Positions 43,359-51,846 of a stretch of 64,000 nt of DNA are shown in pieces (positions within the stretch are counted from its first letter, which is position 1; each line of letters starts with the position of its first letter). The translations under genes were made by a program, and so were the position numbers. Under the pieces are notes generated by a model that worked only from the letters and a program-made list of their open reading frames with translations, did no database searches and was not told the origin of the DNA. The DNA is from Acidiphilium sp. PA (GTDB lineage Bacteria; Pseudomonadota; Alphaproteobacteria; Acetobacterales; Acetobacteraceae), in NCBI RefSeq assembly GCF_026191915.1, contig NZ_JAIMBY010000009.1, forward strand, positions 62,001 to 126,000. Reading direction: 5' to 3'.

Positions 43359-44897
43359 ATGCGCGAACAAAACGCGGCGAAACGGCCGAATATCCTGATC
43401 ATCATGGCGGACCAGCTCGGCGCGCGCGCCCTGCCCGCCTATGGCAACAAGGTTGCGTTGACGCCGCGGATCGATGCGCTGGCGGCAGCCGGCGTGGTGT
43501 TTGAAAACGCCTATTGCAACGCGCCGCTATGCGGCCCTTCGCGTTACGTGTTCATGTCCGGCCGGTTGGCTTCGAACATCGGCGCCTACGACAATGCCGT
43601 GGAATTTCCAGCAACCTTGCCAACCTTCGCGCATCACATGCGCCAGGCCGGCTATCGGACGATCCTGTCCGGCAAGATGCATTTCTGCGGCCCGGACCAG
43701 ATGCACGGGTTTGAGGAACGCCTGACCACCGATATCTACCCCGCCGATTTCGGCTGGACACCGGATTGGACCGATTTCGAAACCAGGCTCGACTGGTATC
43801 ACGACATGAGCTCGGTGCGCGATGCCGGCCTGTGCGTGCGCACCAACCAGATGGATTTCGACGACGAGGTGGTCTTCGCCGCGCGCCGCAAACTGTTCGA
43901 TATCGCCAGGGACGAGGACGACCGCCCGTTCTGCATGGTCGTCTCCCTGACCCATCCGCACGATCCATTCGCGATGACCGCCGAATACTGGAATCGGTAC
44001 GAACCCGATGCGATCGATATGCCGCGCTACCGCCCCGATCCCAGCACACTCGATCCCCACTCGAAACGAATTCGCCACGTGTGCAATACCGATCGCGAGC
44101 CGGTGACGGAAGCCAACATCCGCGACGCCCGCCACGCCTATTACGCCGCGATCTCCTATGTCGACGATCAGATCGGCAAAGTGATGACGGCGCTTGGCGA
44201 ATGCGGCCTCGCGGACCGCACCGTCACGATGGTCACGGCCGATCACGGCGAAATGCTCGGTGAGCATAATCTCTGGTACAAAATGGGCTTCTTTGAAGAC
44301 GCCTGCCGCATTCCCCTGATCGTGCACGCACCGGCACTGTTCGCCCCCGCCCGCATCGCTGCCTGCGTATCGTCGGTCGATATCCTGCCGACCCTCACCG
44401 ACCTCGCCGAAGCCATTACCCCGGCCGCGCAAGGATTGACGATCGATGGCCGGTCTCTGCGCGGCCACCTGACCGGCGCCGGCGGGCACGACGAGGTGCT
44501 CGGCGAATACATGGGCGAAAGCGCCATCGCGCCGATCGTGATGATCCGGCGCGGCGACTTCAAATTCATCCGCTGCCCGGCCGACCCCGACCAGCTGTTC
44601 AACCTCCGCGCCGACCCCGACGAGCGCACCAACCTCGCCACCAATCCGGATTACACCCAAACCGTCGAAGCGCTTCGCAACGAAGTCACACAGCGCTGGA
44701 ACCTCGCCACCATCCACGCCGACGTGCTGGCAAGCCAGGCACGCCGGCGCTTCGTCAACGCCGCCCTGCGGCACGGCACCTATCAACCCTGGGATTACCA
44801 GCCGATCGTCGATGCCTCGGAACAATACATGCGCAACCACATCAAACTCGCCGACCTCGAACGCCGGGCACGATTCCCGCGGGTTGGGGGGCAGTGA
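43359..44897 (+). CDS. betC: Choline-sulfatase
   Basis: 512-residue type I sulfatase converting choline-O-sulfate to choline. The formylglycine motif is C58-G-P-S-R in NAPLCGPSRYVFMSGR. The metal-binding N-terminus is NILIIMADQ (Asp18), and later residues include TADHGEMLGEHNLWYK with the metal Asp-His pair. The C-terminal YQPWDYQP...EQYMRNH is typical of BetC. AGGAGG (43347-43352) is 6 bases before ATG 43359; the ATG at 43353 is too close. It ends at repeat copy E. A sulfatase-maturating enzyme is needed for formylglycine and is not in the window. Confidence 0.88.
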   Translation: MREQNAAKRPNILIIMADQLGARALPAYGNKVALTPRIDALAAAGVVFENAYCNAPLCGPSRYVFMSGRLASNIGAYDNAVEFPATLPTFAHHMRQAGYRTILSGKMHFCGPDQMHGFEERLTTDIYPADFGWTPDWTDFETRLDWYHDMSSVRDAGLCVRTNQMDFDDEVVFAARRKLFDIARDEDDRPFCMVVSLTHPHDPFAMTAEYWNRYEPDAIDMPRYRPDPSTLDPHSKRIRHVCNTDREPVTEANIRDARHAYYAAISYVDDQIGKVMTALGECGLADRTVTMVTADHGEMLGEHNLWYKMGFFEDACRIPLIVHAPALFAPARIAACVSSVDILPTLTDLAEAITPAAQGLTIDGRSLRGHLTGAGGHDEVLGEYMGESAIAPIVMIRRGDFKFIRCPADPDQLFNLRADPDERTNLATNPDYTQTVEALRNEVTQRWNLATIHADVLASQARRRFVNAALRHGTYQPWDYQPIVDASEQYMRNHIKLADLERRARFPRVGGQ

Positions 44898-45112
44898 GGC
44901 GAAGAAGCAACGCCAGGGGCTCTGCCCCTGGACCCCGTTAAAGGCGGGGCCTTTAAAATCCATTAGTTTTAGGCAAGGGGAGGGCGACCCAGGCCAGATC
45001 GACGGAAAGTCCGAGGCAGCGCCCTCCCCTCGCCTAAAACTAGCGGGTTCTAAGGGCTGAGCCCTTAGTGGGGGTCGAGGGGGCAAAGCCCCCCGCCTTG
45101 CTTCCTCGCTTC
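44898..45112. repeat. Dispersed palindromic repeat, copy E
   Basis: It begins right after the betC stop codon with GGCGAAGAAGCAACGCCAGGGG and ends ...CCCCGCCTTGCTTCCTCGCTTC. Both arms and the core GCGACCCAGGCCAGATCGAC are complete. The following 45113-45245 contains only the leader of the regulator gene, with no distinct site. Confidence 0.85.
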
Positions 45113-45245
45113 ACCGCCCCTACCCGTGCGCATGACCCAACGGCATCGTGCAATGCAGAAATGCGTTTTGGTGATTGGTGGGGTGTCTGATATAGGTTCG
45201 TCTTCGGTCATGTTCGCACAATTGTGACCGGTTCGGAGATCGGTG

Positions 45246-46325
45246 ATGGGTACGCAGCCAAAACCGGCCTTACGGCGGCATGAAACGAGGCCGCTTTCGG
45301 TCGGACTATTGCTCGCGCAGGATTTTACGTTGTCGGCGTTTTCGTTGTTTGTCGACACGTTGAGGCTGGCCGCCGACGAGTCGGATTATTCACGGCCGAT
45401 CCATTGCCGCTGGACCATCATGGCTGAGACCGATGCGCCGATCCGGTCGAGTTGCGGGGTTGAGGTATTACCTGGCAGTGGGCTGATCGATCCGGCGCAA
45501 TTCGATTATGTCGTGGTGGTTGGCGGTATTTTGCACAATCACCCGAAGGCCAACACCGCGTTGTATGCTTATCTGCGGCGGGCGGCGGCGCTCGATGTCA
45601 AGTTGATTGGCATTTGCACCGGCAGTTTCATTCTGTGCCGGGCCGGGCTGATGGAGGGTCGGCGGGTCTGTGTGAGCTGGCTGCATTATCAGGATTTCCG
45701 TGATGAATTTCCCGATCATGCCGTGATCGGTGACCGGTTTTTCGAGGTCGACGGCGATCGGATCACGTGTGCCGGCGGGGCGGGGGCGGCGGATCTGGCG
45801 GCGGCGTTGGTCGAGCGGCATCTTGGCAGCCGGCTGGCGCAGAAACCCCATCAGGTTCTGTTGTTGACACCGATGCGCGGCACCGAAGGTGTGCAGCCGC
45901 ACCCGCCGATGGCGCATGACGTTTCCGACGAGCAGGTGCGGCGCGCCTTGCTGATGATGGAGCAGAATCTCGGCAATCCGCTGCAGATTTCGATGATCGC
46001 GCAGCGGCTGGAGCTATCGACGCGCCAATTGGAGCGGCGGTTCGATGCGGCGTTGGGCAAGCGGCCATCCGATCTCTATCGTGAACTGCGGTTGCGGTAT
46101 GCTCGCTGGCTGCTCGAGACCACGACGCGCTCGGTGACCGACATTGCGCTCGATGCCGGCTTTTCCGATTGCGCGCATTTTTCCCGCCAGTTCAAGGCGT
46201 TGCACGGTCTCTCACCTTCGTTTGCGCGGCCGGCATTGCGCCGCGAAGCGACCGAGTCGACCTGGGGAGACCATGACCGGGTTGCGATCGGCGCTTCGGA
46301 ATGTGCAGGCCAACGCCCGTTTTGA
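45246..46325 (+). CDS. GlxA-family transcriptional regulator (DJ-1/PfpI + AraC), first
   Basis: 359-residue activator of the GbdR/CdhR type. The N-terminal DJ-1-like sensor (about 20-195) keeps the elbow GICTGSFIL. The C-terminal AraC domain has two helix-turn-helix units, ISMIAQRLELSTRQLERRFDAALGKRPSDLYRELRL and VTDIALDAGFSDCAHFSRQFKALHGLSP. GGAG lies 7 bases before ATG 45246; GTG 45243 is an alternative. GbdR activates glycine-betaine and dimethylglycine catabolism in Pseudomonas, so regulation of the downstream operon is likely (inference). Confidence 0.85.
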   Translation: MGTQPKPALRRHETRPLSVGLLLAQDFTLSAFSLFVDTLRLAADESDYSRPIHCRWTIMAETDAPIRSSCGVEVLPGSGLIDPAQFDYVVVVGGILHNHPKANTALYAYLRRAAALDVKLIGICTGSFILCRAGLMEGRRVCVSWLHYQDFRDEFPDHAVIGDRFFEVDGDRITCAGGAGAADLAAALVERHLGSRLAQKPHQVLLLTPMRGTEGVQPHPPMAHDVSDEQVRRALLMMEQNLGNPLQISMIAQRLELSTRQLERRFDAALGKRPSDLYRELRLRYARWLLETTTRSVTDIALDAGFSDCAHFSRQFKALHGLSPSFARPALRREATESTWGDHDRVAIGASECAGQRPF

Positions 46326-46346
46326 CGCATGATCAGAATGCATGCC

Positions 46347-46359
46347 TGGTATGATACCA
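46347..46359. promoter_or_regulatory. Candidate operator before gbcA
   Basis: TGGTAT-G-ATACCA is a perfect interrupted palindrome between the first regulator and gbcA, about 105 bases before gbcA. Its size and place suit binding of one of the two GlxA/AraC regulators, though AraC-type sites are usually direct repeats. Confidence 0.35.
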
Positions 46360-46464
46360 TTCAATGATAAACTGACGGGTGCATGTCGCAAAATCTAAAG
46401 ACGACGATGAGACGACACGTCAGTATTTGCCGGCTGATCTGCGGTTTTTTTGAAAGTCATCGCC

Positions 46465-47721
46465 ATGTCGGATGCCGCTGCCGTATCGATTGCTGATCTC
46501 ATCGCCCGGCGCCGCGCCGGCTATATGCTGGAGCGGCCATTCTACACGGACCCCGCGATCTTTCAGACCGATCTCGATCTGATTTTTGGCCGGCATTGGA
46601 TTTTCGTAGGTGTGGAGCCGGATATCGCAGAGCCTGGCGATGTCATGACCGTCAACATCGGCGACAATGCGATTCTGATCTGCCGCGATGACGATGGTGC
46701 CATCCACGCGATGCACAATGTCTGCCGCCATCGTGCCGCGCGGCTGGTTTCGACCGAGACCGCCACGGTCGGGCGTCTGGTCTGCCCTTATCATGCCTGG
46801 ACCTACGGGTTGGACGGCGCCTTGCTGCACGCCGACCACATGGGTGATGATTTCGATCCATCCTGCCACGGTCTCAAGAAGATCCACATCCGGTCGCTCG
46901 AAGGGTTGCTGTTCGTCTGTCTGGCCGAGGCGCCGCCCGCCGATTTCGACGCGATGGCAAACATCGTCGGCCCCTACATCGCGCCGCATCAGGTCGCGAA
47001 TTGCAAAGTCGCCCATCAGATCGATCTGATCGAGGAGGGCAACTGGAAACTCACGATGGAGAACAATCGCGAGTGCTATCATTGCTCACTCAACCATCCC
47101 GAACTCACGGCCTCGATCTTCGAATACGGATTTGGTTTCGATGCCGATGAAAGCGATCCCGCACGCATCGCGCAGCGCCGGAATTACGATCTGATGGTGG
47201 AACAATCCTGTGCCGCGTGGGACCGTGCCGGGTTTCCGTCCACCGAAATCGGACAATTGGACAACGTGGTGTCCGGCTACCGGATCGGCCGCATGCCGAT
47301 GGACCGCGATGGCGAGTCCCAGACGCTCGACACCAAGGTGGCGTGCCGCAAGTTGCTCGGCCAGGCCAAGGAAAAACGGCTCGGTGATCTGTCGTTCCAT
47401 ACCCAGCCGAATTCGTGGCATCATTTCATGAGCGATCATATCGTCACCTTTGCCGTCCTCCCGCTGGGACCGGATCGCACATTGCTCCGCACCAAATGGC
47501 TGGTCCATCGCGATGCGATCGAAGGCGTCGATTACGATCTCGACAATCTGGTCCAGGTCTGGCGCGAGACCAATCTGCAGGATGGCAGGCTGGTCGGCTT
47601 GGCGCAGGCCGGGGCCGCGACCGGCGGCTACACGCCGGGTCCGTATTCGCCGCAAACCGAAGGCCAGGTGGAGCAATTCGTGAACTGGTACGTGCAGCGG
47701 CTGGCTGCTCATCTCGCATGA
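46465..47721 (+). CDS. gbcA: Glycine betaine monooxygenase, Rieske oxygenase subunit
   Basis: 418-residue ring-hydroxylating-type oxygenase that demethylates glycine betaine to dimethylglycine and formaldehyde. The Rieske [2Fe-2S] ligands are C87, H89, C107 and H110 (CRHR ... CPYHAW). The mononuclear iron site has H206 and H211 in NNRECYHCSLNHPEL. The arrangement beside GbcB, DgcA and DgcB identifies the betaine-specific member. ATG 46465 is preferred to TTG 46450; only a weak GAAAG precedes it. Overlaps gbcB as ATGA. Confidence 0.9.
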   Translation: MSDAAAVSIADLIARRRAGYMLERPFYTDPAIFQTDLDLIFGRHWIFVGVEPDIAEPGDVMTVNIGDNAILICRDDDGAIHAMHNVCRHRAARLVSTETATVGRLVCPYHAWTYGLDGALLHADHMGDDFDPSCHGLKKIHIRSLEGLLFVCLAEAPPADFDAMANIVGPYIAPHQVANCKVAHQIDLIEEGNWKLTMENNRECYHCSLNHPELTASIFEYGFGFDADESDPARIAQRRNYDLMVEQSCAAWDRAGFPSTEIGQLDNVVSGYRIGRMPMDRDGESQTLDTKVACRKLLGQAKEKRLGDLSFHTQPNSWHHFMSDHIVTFAVLPLGPDRTLLRTKWLVHRDAIEGVDYDLDNLVQVWRETNLQDGRLVGLAQAGAATGGYTPGPYSPQTEGQVEQFVNWYVQRLAAHLA

Positions 47722-48806
47722 GCGTGGCGGCCCAGAGTATCGCGCTGCGGGATGGTCTGCCGGTCTGGAATGCCGAGATCGATGACGAGCTGGTCTGCGT
47801 CGCCGTGCGCGATGAAACGCCGGATGTCCGCACCTTCATCTTCGCGCCGCGCACGCCGGCGCGGTTTCACTATCTGCCCGGCCAGTTCCTCACATTCGAT
47901 GTGCCGGTCGATGGCGGCAGCGTCAATCGGTGCTATACCATCGCCGCCACGCCGACCCGCCCGGACCGGATTTCGATTACCGTGAAACGCCAGGCCGGTG
48001 GCGTGGTCTCGCCCTGGCTGCACGAGCATGTGCGCCCCGGCGTAGCGTTGCGCGCGGTCGGGCCGATGGGCGATTTCAGTTTCGTTGCAGCCCCGGCAGA
48101 GTCTTATCTCTTCCTGTCCGGTGGGTCGGGGATCACCCCCCTGATGTCGATGACGCGGGCGCATCACGATCTCGCACCCGAGGCGGATATCGTGTTCCTG
48201 CATTTTGCGCGCACCCCCGCCGATATTATTTTTCGAAACGAACTCGCATCGATGGCGCAGATGATGCCGAATTTGCGCGTCATCACCGTCTGCGAGGCCG
48301 ATGCACCCGGCGAGCGCTGGGGCGGCCTGCGCGGCCGGGTGAGTGCCGCCATGCTGGCGCTGCTGGTGCCCGATCTGCCGCTGCGCATGGTGTTCGATTG
48401 CGGGCCGGCCGTGTTCATGACCGCGGTGCGGACCGCGCTCGGCGCGCTCGATTTCGACATGAGTCGCTATCACGAAGAAAGTTTTGACTTCGGCACGATA
48501 ACGGAAACCCCCGCACCGGCCGAAGCGACCGCGCCGACCGCAACGGGGTTTGCGGTCAGTTTCAGCAAATCGGGCCGCAGCATCGCGGTCGGCGCCGACC
48601 AATTCGTGCTCACGGCGGCGCGCAGCGCGGGCATGCGGCTGCCCTCGTCCTGCACCAAGGGCATGTGCGGCACCTGCAAGAGCCGGCTGATCTCCGGGCA
48701 GGTGGATATGCAGCACCAGGGTGGCATCCGCCAGCGCGAGATCGACCAGGGCATGATCCTGATCTGCTGTTCCCGACCCCTGTCCGATCTGGTGATCGAG
48801 CGCTGA
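47718..48806 (+). CDS. gbcB: Glycine betaine monooxygenase, ferredoxin reductase subunit
   Basis: 362-residue electron-transfer partner of GbcA. FAD-binding RCYTIAATP (about 71-79), NAD-binding LFLSGGSGITPLMSM, then a plant-type [2Fe-2S] domain at the C-terminus with ligands C312, C317, C320 and C350. An extra N-terminal ~30 residues precede the FAD domain, as in known GbcB proteins. Starts inside the gbcA stop. Confidence 0.9.
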   Translation: MSVAAQSIALRDGLPVWNAEIDDELVCVAVRDETPDVRTFIFAPRTPARFHYLPGQFLTFDVPVDGGSVNRCYTIAATPTRPDRISITVKRQAGGVVSPWLHEHVRPGVALRAVGPMGDFSFVAAPAESYLFLSGGSGITPLMSMTRAHHDLAPEADIVFLHFARTPADIIFRNELASMAQMMPNLRVITVCEADAPGERWGGLRGRVSAAMLALLVPDLPLRMVFDCGPAVFMTAVRTALGALDFDMSRYHEESFDFGTITETPAPAEATAPTATGFAVSFSKSGRSIAVGADQFVLTAARSAGMRLPSSCTKGMCGTCKSRLISGQVDMQHQGGIRQREIDQGMILICCSRPLSDLVIER

Positions 48807-48808
48807 TC

Positions 48809-49810
48809 ATGAACATCGCCCGGCTCGCGCATTTCGGTTTCCTGACCCTGCCGGATTATTCGATGATCGCGGTGACCAGCGCGATCGAGGCGTTGCGCAT
48901 GGCCAACCGCTGCGCCGGCCGCACCATTTACAGCTGGACAGTCTACGGTCTGGATGACACGCCGGTTGCCGCCAGCAACGGCATGACCATGGCGCCCACC
49001 GCAGCGCTCGATCAGGCGAGCCGCGCCGCCCCGCCGGATCTGCTGTTTGTCTGCGGCGGGGTCGATGTCCGCAGCGTGGTCGGCCGGCCGCTGCTCGCCG
49101 CCCTGCGCCGCGCCGCGCGCGATGGCGTGCCGCTCGGCGCGTTGTGCACCGGCACCTTCGCGCTCGCCGAGGCCGGCCTGCTCGATAGCTACCGCTGTGC
49201 CGTGCACTGGGAAGATGCTGCATCGATGCGCGATGCGTTTCCCGCGATCGAACTGGTCAATGAATTATTCGTGCTCGACCGCAACCGCCTGACCTGCACC
49301 GGCGGCATCGGCCCGCTCGACATGATGCTCTATTTGATCGAGGCGAAGCTCGGCCGCGTGGTGGCCGAGCACGTCGCGGTCACCTTTATTCTCGATCGCA
49401 TCCGCACCAGCGGCGAGCGTCAGCCGATCGCAGCCCAGGACCGCGCCCGCTCCGACCAGCCGACCCTCGCGCGCGCCATGGCGATGATCGAGGATCAGAT
49501 CAACGAACCGCCGAAACTGACCGATATTGCAGCGCGCCTCGGAATTTCCCTGCGCCAGTTGCAGCGCCTGTTTCGCGCGCATCTGGGTGAAAGCCCGGCA
49601 AGTTTCATCAAGGCGCTGCGACTGCAGCGCGCGCAGGCCATGTTGCAGGCGCGCGAAATGCCGGTGACGGAGGTGGCCATGGCGTGCGGCTTCGGCTCGA
49701 GTGCGTATTTCGCCAGCGCCTATCGGGCGCATTTCGGCTATTCACCGCGCGCGGAACGCCAGTTGCGCGCCATCGCTGCCGTGTCGCGCAGCGCCATGCG
49801 CCTGTCATGA
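48809..49810 (+). CDS. GlxA-family transcriptional regulator (DJ-1/PfpI + AraC), second
   Basis: 333-residue GbdR-like activator. Sensor elbow GALCTGTFALAEAGLLD at ~110, AraC helix-turn-helix units LTDIAARLGISLRQLQRLFRAHLGESPASFIKALRLQ and VTEVAMACGFGSSAYFASAYRAHFGYSP. It sits inside the catabolic operon between gbcB (2-bp gap) and dgcA (ATGA overlap), so it is produced together with the enzymes, giving positive feedback if it activates the operon (inference). Confidence 0.87.
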   Translation: MNIARLAHFGFLTLPDYSMIAVTSAIEALRMANRCAGRTIYSWTVYGLDDTPVAASNGMTMAPTAALDQASRAAPPDLLFVCGGVDVRSVVGRPLLAALRRAARDGVPLGALCTGTFALAEAGLLDSYRCAVHWEDAASMRDAFPAIELVNELFVLDRNRLTCTGGIGPLDMMLYLIEAKLGRVVAEHVAVTFILDRIRTSGERQPIAAQDRARSDQPTLARAMAMIEDQINEPPKLTDIAARLGISLRQLQRLFRAHLGESPASFIKALRLQRAQAMLQAREMPVTEVAMACGFGSSAYFASAYRAHFGYSPRAERQLRAIAAVSRSAMRLS

Positions 49811-51846
49811 GCGCCAGTACCGAAGCGCTGTTCCGCCCGCTCACGCTGCGCGGCCTGACCATCCGCAACCGGCTGATGAGCACCAGCCACGCGCCGGGCT
49901 ACGGGCGCGACGGCAAGCCGCAGGAGCGCTATCAGCTCTACCACGCCGAAAAAGCCAAGGGCGGCATCGGCCTGACCATGTTCGGCGGCTCATCCTCGGT
50001 ATCGCTCGACAGTCCGGCCGCGCCTTGGAATCAGGTTTCGGTCGCCGATGACAGCGTGATCCCCTATTTCCAGCAATTCGCCGATCGGGTGCACGCGCAC
50101 GGCGCGGCGCTGATGATCCAGCTGACGCACATGGGCCGCCGCACGCGCTGGGACACCGAGCACTGGCTGCCCACCATCTCCGCCTCGCCGTTGCGCGAAC
50201 CCGCCAGCCGCTCGATCCCGCGCGAAATGAGCCAGGACGATATCGACCGCGTGGTGCACGATTTCGCTCAGGCCGCCCGGCGCGCGCGCGAAGGCGGGCT
50301 GGATGGCTGCGAAATCTCGGCGGCCCACGGCCATCTGGTCGATCAATTCTGGTCCCCCTCAGTCAACCGCCGCACCGATGGCTATGGCGGGTCCCTGCTC
50401 AACCGCATGCGCTTCGGCTTCGAAGTCCTGGCGGCGATGCGCGCGGCCGCCGGCGATGATTTCGTGATCGGCATGCGCATGTCGGGCGATGAATTGTTCG
50501 ATGAAGGGCTGAGCGGCGAGGATTGCGTCACCATCGCCGCCGAGCACGCCAGGCGCGGCCTGGTCGATTTCGTGAACGTGATGGGCGGCCAGGCGCGCGA
50601 CCATATGGCGCACGCCGTCTCGCTGCCCAACATGGCGTTTCCGGTCGCGCCGTTCCTGTATCTCGCGAGTGCGATCCGGCGCGAGGTCGAGGTGCCGGTG
50701 TTCCACGCCCAGCGCATCACCGATTTCGCAACCGCCGCGCGCGCCGTGGCCGAAGGCCATGTCGATATGGTGGCAATGACGCGGGCACACATCGCGGACC
50801 CCTATATCGGGCGCAAGCTGCTGGAAGGCCGCGCGGACGACATCCGCCAGTGCGTCGGCGCCGGCTATTGCATCGACCGGATCTATACCGGGGCCGATGC
50901 GCTGTGCATCCAGAACGCCGCGACCGGGCGGGAAGCGACCATGCCGCACGTCATCGTGAAGGCGGCCACCCTGCTGCGCGTCGTGGTGGTCGGCGGCGGG
51001 CCGGCCGGGCTTGAAGCCGCCCGCGTCTGTGCCGAGCGCGGCCATCACGTCGTGCTGTTCGAGCGGGAGGCCACGCTGGGCGGGCAGATCAACATCGCCG
51101 CCAAGGCCGGCTGGCGCGAGGCGTTGTCCGGCATTCCGCGCTGGCTGGCGGCACAGGTGCGCAAGCTGGGCGTCGATATCAGGCTGGGCGTCGCCGCGGA
51201 TGCCGCGCTGGTATTGGCCGAACGGCCGGACATCGTCGTGGTGGCAACCGGCGGGGCCGCAAACCCGGGGCTGATGCCGGGGGCCGATCTGGTCACCACC
51301 ACCCAGGCCGTACTGCGCCAGGGCATGGACCTGAGCGGTTCCGTGCTGCTGTACGATGCCATGGGCCAGCACAATGCGGTATCGTGCGCGGAATACCTCG
51401 CAACCAGGGGCGCGCTGGTCGAACTCGCCACACCGGACCGCATGGCGGCTGAGGAAGTCGGCACCACCAACCAGCCGGTGCATCTGCGCAACATGTACAA
51501 GCTCGGCGTCATCGTGACACCGAACCTCGATATCGTCGCGGTCCGGCGCGAGGCCAACCGGCTGGTGGCCGTGCTGCGCAACACGATGGACATGGTCGAG
51601 GAGGAGCGCGTGATCGATCACGTCGTGGTCGATTTCGGCACGCTGCCGGTCGATGCGGTGTTCACCGATCTGAAAGACGGCGCGGTCAATCGCGGCCAGA
51701 CCGATGCGGCGGCGCTGATCGCGGGCCAGCCCCAGCCGCATCGGGGTGAGTCAGGCTATCGGCTGTACCGGATCGGCGATGCCGCGGCAGGGCGCAACAT
51801 CCACGCCGCCATCTACGACGCGCTTCGCCTGTGTAAGGATTTCTGA
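49807..51846 (+). CDS. dgcA: Dimethylglycine demethylase subunit DgcA (TMADH/OYE-like)
   Basis: 679-residue flavoprotein. An N-terminal Old Yellow Enzyme barrel (1-345), with HGHLVDQFWSPSVNRRTDGYGGSLLNRMRF, is followed by a Cys cluster (C349, C355, C367) and two nucleotide-binding domains from ~390 (VVVVGGGPAGLEAARVC). The family is related to trimethylamine dehydrogenase, whose [4Fe-4S] uses four Cys; here the second position is Ala352. With DgcB and ETF it demethylates dimethylglycine to sarcosine. Overlaps the regulator as ATGA and dgcB as TGATG. Confidence 0.9.
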   Translation: MSASTEALFRPLTLRGLTIRNRLMSTSHAPGYGRDGKPQERYQLYHAEKAKGGIGLTMFGGSSSVSLDSPAAPWNQVSVADDSVIPYFQQFADRVHAHGAALMIQLTHMGRRTRWDTEHWLPTISASPLREPASRSIPREMSQDDIDRVVHDFAQAARRAREGGLDGCEISAAHGHLVDQFWSPSVNRRTDGYGGSLLNRMRFGFEVLAAMRAAAGDDFVIGMRMSGDELFDEGLSGEDCVTIAAEHARRGLVDFVNVMGGQARDHMAHAVSLPNMAFPVAPFLYLASAIRREVEVPVFHAQRITDFATAARAVAEGHVDMVAMTRAHIADPYIGRKLLEGRADDIRQCVGAGYCIDRIYTGADALCIQNAATGREATMPHVIVKAATLLRVVVVGGGPAGLEAARVCAERGHHVVLFEREATLGGQINIAAKAGWREALSGIPRWLAAQVRKLGVDIRLGVAADAALVLAERPDIVVVATGGAANPGLMPGADLVTTTQAVLRQGMDLSGSVLLYDAMGQHNAVSCAEYLATRGALVELATPDRMAAEEVGTTNQPVHLRNMYKLGVIVTPNLDIVAVRREANRLVAVLRNTMDMVEEERVIDHVVVDFGTLPVDAVFTDLKDGAVNRGQTDAAALIAGQPQPHRGESGYRLYRIGDAAAGRNIHAAIYDALRLCKDF

